Origin: an uncultured Clostridia bacterium
Lineage (GTDB): Bacteria > Bacillota > Clostridia > TANB77 > CAG-508
Length of the DNA: 8,789 nt
Assembly: GCA_947624405.1 (NCBI GenBank)
Contig: CANQKB010000062.1
Coordinates: 1 to 8,789, forward strand
Reading direction: 5' to 3'
The notes below the pieces were generated by a model. It had not been told where the DNA came from, did no database searches, and was given only the letters and a program-made list of their open reading frames with translations. Numbering within the stretch: the stretch's first letter is position 1; each line of letters starts with the position of its first letter. This document shows positions 5,001 to 8,789 of the stretch, piece after piece. A program made the translations under genes and the position numbers.

Positions 5001-7366
5001 TTAATGAATTGCAACTGATTTTCTTCCGTTTTTACTTACTTGTATCATTATTTCGCCCATTTCATCTGTTCTATATATTTTCGTGCCTAATTTTTGTATT
5101 CTTTCAATCACTTCCTTATTTGGATGTCCAAAACCGTTATTTTTTCCTACTCCAATTAATGCAATTTGTGGATTTACCATTTGTATAAAATCATTTGTCG
5201 ATGATGTTTTTGAGCCATGATGTCCTACCTTTAAAATTGTAGCTTTTAACATATTAGTATTTTGATATTTTGAAACTAAAATTTTTTCAGTTTCTTCTTC
5301 AATATCTCCTGTAAAAAGCATTGTAAATTCTTTATAATTTAATTTACAAACTAATGCATTATTATTAATTGTATTTTTTGATACTTTTTCAGTACTACTA
5401 GGCCACAATATATCAAAATACAAATTATTTTCAATATTAATTTTTTCTCCCTCTTTTACAATTTTTACATATATTTTTTTACTTTTTACAATTCTTTTAA
5501 ACTCTTCATAATTTTCGTTTTTTTCAAACTGCTCTCCTATTATTACCTTATTTACCTTTATTTCTTTTAATAGATATAGAATGCCTCCTACATGGTCTGT
5601 ATCAAAATGACTACAGATAATATAATCTATTTTTTTGATTCTTCTACTGAGCAAATACGGTAGTAAAATATCTTTTCCTACATCTTCTTCTGTACTTCCC
5701 CCTCCATCTATTAATATCGTCTTTCTTTGTGTAGTTACAATAAGTGTACTATCTCCTTGTCCTACATCTATAAAATATATTTGCAAATTATTAGGCAATA
5801 TATCAGTAAGTTCTCCAATTAACATTACTACTAAAAGTATTGCAACAATTTTATTTACTAAATTTTTTTGTTTTCTTTTTATTACATTGTCATCTTGATT
5901 AAATTTGAATTTTTTTGCATTTATTAAATAAAAAGCAAGTATGTAATAACAAATTATTTGATAAAAATATGGTGTTTTGACATATATTTTTGAAAATGGT
6001 AATTGACTTGTAATTTGTGTTATTTTTAAAAGAATATTTATTAACATATTATATGGTATCCCAACAATTTTAATTAAGTCTAAAGGCAAAAATAACGAAA
6101 TAAAAGCTATAATAAATCCGAAAATAATTATTATTCCTATAAGTCCACTTGTTAGAATATTTGATATTATAAAAGTTAATGACATAGTTTTATATGAATA
6201 AATTATTACTGGCATTATCACAATTTGCACAGCAATGCTAACTGATGCAATTTCTTTTATATATTTAGGAATTTTAGTTTTTTCAAAAATTTCTCGAATT
6301 GGCTTTAGAAAAAATACTATTCCAATTACACCTCCATATGATAGCAAAACTGACATACTGTATATATTGTATGGATTATTTAATAGTGTTATAAAAAGAA
6401 CTAAGCACAAACTATTGATTATATCATTTTTTCTATGAAGTAATCCGTGCTATTATACCAAGTATTGTCATCATACAACTTCTAACAACTGATGAAGTAA
6501 AGCCGAGTTAAAAACATAAAAAAGATTAAAAATATACCACTGATTACGCTTATTTTCGTTTTTGAGACATTTAATCGCTGAAATAAGAACATTATACCTA
6601 TAACAATAAAATTTACGTGTGTGCCAGATACAGCTAAAATATGATATATACTACTTGTTTTAAATTCTTCTATAATTTCCTGAGATATTCTTGCAGTATC
6701 TCCTAATAGTATTCCGCTTTGTTATCTCTGAATTATTCCCTAATATTTCATCTAAATTTTTTTCTATTTTTAATTTGATTTCATTTGAAATAATATATGC
6801 TTTATTTAAATATGTTTTTTGGGATATTTTAATTTTTTCATTTGAATTGACTATACCATATACTTTTTTTGTTTTTAAATACTCTTTATAATCAAAGGCC
6901 TTATAATTTGTAGCAGAACTTGCCTCACTATATTCTCCGTGAGAAACTTACTTTTTTCCCATATTCGAGTTTTACATTCTTCGGAGCATACAAAATTAAT
7001 TTTGTATTTTTATATTTTGAATCTCCATTTATTTCTTGAACTTTGATTGTATATTGCTTTTTATATTTTGTTTCTTTGCCGATATTTTCAATTATACCCA
7101 CAACGTCTATTTTTTCTAAACCTTCATATAGATTTGTAAATTTATTTTCAAGATAATTTATTTGTAAATTTGAAAAAAACATCGATATAAAAAAAATTAT
7201 GATAAAACTTTTATATTCATTTGTATCTTTTAATAACTTGTTCTTGCCGAATTGCGAACAGAATTAAAGTTAAAAAAAATATGGGAACTATATTAATTCT
7301 TAAATATAGCCCCCATATAATTCCTAAAATCTGTCCCGCTATAATATATATTAGCGGTCTTTTCAA
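5001..7366 (-). CDS. comEC: ComEC/Rec2 DNA-uptake channel, read through five +1 shifts at CGG
   Basis: ComEC moves single-stranded DNA across the membrane during natural transformation. The zero frame is interrupted five times, always at in-frame CGG. Skipping each C gives one 786-residue protein from a TTG start at 7366 (GAAGG six bases upstream) to the stop at 5001. It has an N-terminal membrane and OB-like region (about 1-180, including YGKKVSFSGEYSEASS and FDYKEYLKTKKVYGIV), the Competence domain (about 210-480, with KGILLGD 216-222, ILAVSGTHVNF and TGFTSSVVRS), and a C-terminal metallo-beta-lactamase-like domain (about 525-786, with DVGQGDS, SHFDTDH 584-590, FTGD, GHHGS 713-717 and GFGHP). 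That is the normal ComEC length and order. All five shifts lie in the first 306 residues. Five other CGG triplets in the gene are out of frame. A decayed gene would be the conventional reading, but random decay would not give the same event five times. Confidence 0.85.
6445..6447 (-). other. In-frame CGG at a comEC +1 frame break (site 6)
   Basis: The minus-strand reading is ATA GCA [C]GGA TTA CTT CAT AGA. Skipping the C at 6447 gives IAGLLHRKNDIINSL, a normal ComEC continuation. The zero frame stops four codons after CGG. Confidence 0.85.
6503..6505 (-). other. In-frame CGG at a comEC +1 frame break (site 5)
   Basis: The reading is TTA ACT [C]GGC TTT ACT TCA. Skipping the C at 6505 gives LTGFTSSVVRS, the conserved GxxxSxxR stretch of the Competence domain. 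The zero frame stops seven codons later. Confidence 0.88.
6714..6716 (-). other. In-frame CGG at a comEC +1 frame break (site 4)
   Basis: The reading is ACA AAG [C]GGA ATA CTA TTA GGA. Skipping the C at 6716 gives TKGILLGD, matching the conserved GLLLGD motif. The zero frame stops eighteen codons later. Confidence 0.88.
6937..6939 (-). other. In-frame CGG at a comEC +1 frame break (site 3)
   Basis: The reading is TTC TCA [C]GGA GAA TAT AGT. Skipping the C at 6939 gives VSFSGEYSEASS. The zero frame stops three codons later. Confidence 0.87.
7247..7249 (-). other. In-frame CGG at a comEC +1 frame break (site 2)
   Basis: The reading is GCA ATT [C]GGC AAG AAC. Skipping the C at 7249 turns codon 40 into glycine and joins the first 39 residues to GKNKLLKDTNEYKSF. 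The zero frame stops ten codons later. Conservation is weak this near the N-terminus, so this site rests on the open frame alone. Confidence 0.75.
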
Positions 7367-7389
7367 TTTTTACCTTCTTTCATTTCTAG

Positions 7390-7413
7390 TGTATTAGTGT
7401 ATTAGCGTATTAG
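7390..7413. repeat. Three tandem copies of an 8-bp unit
   Basis: TGTATTAG, TGTATTAG and CGTATTAG lie head to tail in the 113-base gap between the NlpC/P60 gene and comEC, just before the comEC ribosome binding site in transcription order. The unit could vary in copy number by slippage. No function is evident. Confidence 0.7.
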
Positions 7414-7430
7414 AACTCTTAAGCTTCTTA

Positions 7431-7440
7431 CAAAGCTTTG
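7431..7440. repeat. 10-bp perfect palindrome in the NlpC/P60-comEC gap
   Basis: CAAAGCTTTG reads the same on both strands. A second AAGCTT at 7421-7426 can pair with the one inside it (6-bp stem, 6-base loop). No U-run follows on the minus strand, so it is not a typical intrinsic terminator for the NlpC/P60 gene. Read-through into comEC is plausible. Confidence 0.4.
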
Positions 7441-7468
7441 CTCTAGCTCTAACTTCTAACCTCTAATC
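7441..7468. repeat. Short 7-bp-period repeat based on TCTAA
   Basis: TCTAA recurs at 7448, 7455 and 7462, with a related CTCTAG at 7441. This is a second, different short tandem array in the same gap as the 8-bp unit. It looks like low-complexity intergenic sequence. Confidence 0.5.
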
Positions 7469-7479
7469 TCTCACTTCTA

Positions 7480-8757
7480 TTATATTACACGTCTTGCTGT
7501 TACAAAGTAGTAACCTGCTCCCCAAACATTTGAAATTATAACTCCTGTACCTGAATTTCCTGCATGTATAAATTGTCCTCCACCGATGTATATTCCAACA
7601 TGCCCTACTGTAGAGCTTCCACTTGTTCTAGCAAAACATAGTATATCTCCTAATTGTAATTCATTTGAATTAACTCTATATCCATTGCTAGCTTGTGCTC
7701 CTGATGATCTGTTCAATGATATACCAAAATGTCTATATACATATGATGTAAATCCTGAACAATCAAATCCTGATGGACTGCTTCCTCCATATACATATCT
7801 GCATCCTAGGAATTGTTTTGCATATGATACAACTTCTGAGCCTGATACGTTTCCTGTTGGTACATATGTCTCCTCTGCTGCTTTAATTGCAGCTGCTGGA
7901 GTTGTTGTAACTGTTCCTGTTCTTCTTGTGCTAGACCTTGTTGTTGTTACAAGTGATGTTTCTGATATATACTCTGTTGAAACATATCCCCTGTCTCCGT
8001 TGTATTCTATTTCCGACCAAGATTCGTCTTTCGTGATTAGTGTAACTTTAGTATTTCTAGAAAGTGAATTAATTATCTCTCCTGATGTACTTGGCGTTTT
8101 TCTGAAATTTACCGAGCTACCTGAAATATATACTGTTTTTTGTGATGAACTGTTATTATTATTTTCTGGCTTTGAAACCTCTAATTCCTTTTGTTGTATA
8201 TTTTCAGTTCTAACCCATCCAGAAGTTGTTCCCATTTTTATATAAGACCAACCATTTACCTCACTAACTACTTCAATTTGTTTTTCTTCTGAAAGTGTTG
8301 CTATAACCAATGAATTAATAACTGGTGTTATGTGAATTTTTTCATCTTTTGCAAGTACCTTCACCATGTTTGCATTTGTTCCATCCTGTGTTTCCGTAGC
8401 TTGTGTGTCGTTATTTTCATCATTTTTTGTTGTCTCGTCATTACCTTCATTTGCTGTCTGATTATCCTCATTAACTGTTTCATTATTTGTGTCTGTGTTT
8501 GCTAAAATGTTAATATACTGTGTTGCTACATAGCCGATTTTTCCTTCAAACTGGATTTTACACCATCCTTCAGATTCTTCAAGTATTTCTACTTCATCAC
8601 CTGCGGATAAATATTCAATTACTTTTGAATCTGTTGAAGGTTCTTCTCTTACTTTTAAAGTATCTGCCGTAACAAGTCCTGTTGACGCGAAACTACATAA
8701 TGCTGTGCAAAATAATGTTGCTACTGTCAATAAGGATATTACTATACTTTTTTTCAT
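7480..8757 (-). CDS. Secreted NlpC/P60 peptidoglycan endopeptidase with three SH3-like domains
   Basis: This 425-residue protein begins with a clear signal peptide (1 to about 25, ending CSFAS). Three bacterial SH3-like domains follow, at about 27-85 (LKVREEPS, GYVATQYIN), 130-187 (GWVRTENI) and 208-265 (VNFRKTPS, GYVSTEYIS), and would bind the cell wall. The first two are separated by an Asn/Thr/Glu-rich linker (86-128). The C-terminal NlpC/P60 domain (about 303-425) cuts peptide stems of peptidoglycan. It shows catalytic C333 (FDCSGF), H386 (GHVGIYIG) and third residue H398 (FIHAG), so it should be active. AGGAGA lies six bases before the ATG; the promoter is outside the window. The reading frame is intact. 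It contains seven CGG triplets on the coding strand, all out of frame, which is a useful control for the comEC pattern. Confidence 0.92.
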   Translation of the reverse strand: MKKSIVISLLTVATLFCTALCSFASTGLVTADTLKVREEPSTDSKVIEYLSAGDEVEILEESEGWCKIQFEGKIGYVATQYINILANTDTNNETVNEDNQTANEGNDETTKNDENNDTQATETQDGTNANMVKVLAKDEKIHITPVINSLVIATLSEEKQIEVVSEVNGWSYIKMGTTSGWVRTENIQQKELEVSKPENNNNSSSQKTVYISGSSVNFRKTPSTSGEIINSLSRNTKVTLITKDESWSEIEYNGDRGYVSTEYISETSLVTTTRSSTRRTGTVTTTPAAAIKAAEETYVPTGNVSGSEVVSYAKQFLGCRYVYGGSSPSGFDCSGFTSYVYRHFGISLNRSSGAQASNGYRVNSNELQLGDILCFARTSGSSTVGHVGIYIGGGQFIHAGNSGTGVIISNVWGAGYYFVTARRVI

Positions 8758-8789
8758 AAATCATCTCCTACTTTTCATCACACATTCTC

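Noticed and set aside
5635..6891. Plus-strand small open frames within comEC (near 5635, 6235 and 6691)
   Set aside because: They are antisense to the recovered comEC frame and low in complexity, and lack start signals.
3917..7249. Homopolymer sequencing errors as the cause of the six frame breaks
   Set aside because: None of the six sites is in a long homopolymer; long A/T runs nearby (for example 7272-7279) are in frame. A systematic artefact that adds C before GG is not fully excluded, but intact genes with many Gly codons (PurD-like, NlpC/P60) show none.
5001..7366. comEC as an ordinary pseudogene with random frameshifts
   Set aside because: All five breaks are the same event (C before a Gly codon giving in-frame CGG), the corrected protein keeps all motifs, and no non-CGG break or premature stop remains. 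Decay would not be so uniform.
7390..7468. CRISPR array
   Set aside because: The repeated units are 7-8 bp with no spacers and no cas genes nearby.
7586..8245. Plus-strand 219-codon open frame inside the NlpC/P60 gene
   Set aside because: It lies antisense to a clearly recognised gene, has no ribosome binding site and shows no domain; it is a shadow.

Overview
The window is AT-rich DNA of the Bacillota (Clostridia-like) type. Evidence: strong AGGAGG-like ribosome binding sites, sigma-A-type promoters, AGA as the main arginine codon, a CwlD-type cell-wall amidase and a Gram-positive ComEC. CwlD suggests a spore-forming lineage or ancestry; the species cannot be named from this sequence.

Layout. 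Positions 1-163 hold no recognisable gene. A divergent PurD-family ligase lies on the minus strand (164-1465). A short intergenic region with two back-to-back promoters leads into a plus-strand cluster: a membrane-anchored Ig-like repeat protein (1625-2536) with a duplicated, out-of-frame C-terminal segment (2517-2684), a response-regulator-like GGDEF protein (2724-3656), and a CwlD-like N-acetylmuramoyl-L-alanine amidase (3734-4463). The plus cluster meets a minus-strand cluster at overlapping stop codons (4460-4463). Read in its own direction, the minus cluster is a secreted SH3/NlpC-P60 hydrolase (8757-7480), ComEC (7366-5001) and a HicA/HicB toxin-antitoxin pair (4983-4460).

Main observation. 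The amidase and ComEC each look broken by +1 frameshifts: one in cwlD and five in comEC. Every one of the six breaks lies exactly at an in-frame CGG codon. Skipping the C, so that CGGN is read as glycine GGN, restores full-length, family-like proteins (242 and 786 residues). Counting by eye over all coding strands, I find 20 CGG trinucleotides. Fourteen are out of frame and harmless; the six in-frame ones are exactly the six frame breaks. No CGG is used as an ordinary arginine codon in any gene here, although CGA, CGC, CGT, AGA and AGG are. This suggests that in this organism CGG is an unassigned or four-base codon (CGGN = Gly), or a codon that forces +1 frameshifting. It is a codon-level rule rather than random decay, and it parallels from memory the AGG-Y frameshifts of Perkinsus mitochondria. 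A systematic sequencing artefact must be excluded.

Functionally the window mixes cell-envelope genes (two peptidoglycan hydrolases and a surface Ig-like protein), a possible cyclic-di-GMP signalling protein, DNA uptake, purine synthesis and a toxin-antitoxin module. No single pathway links them all.
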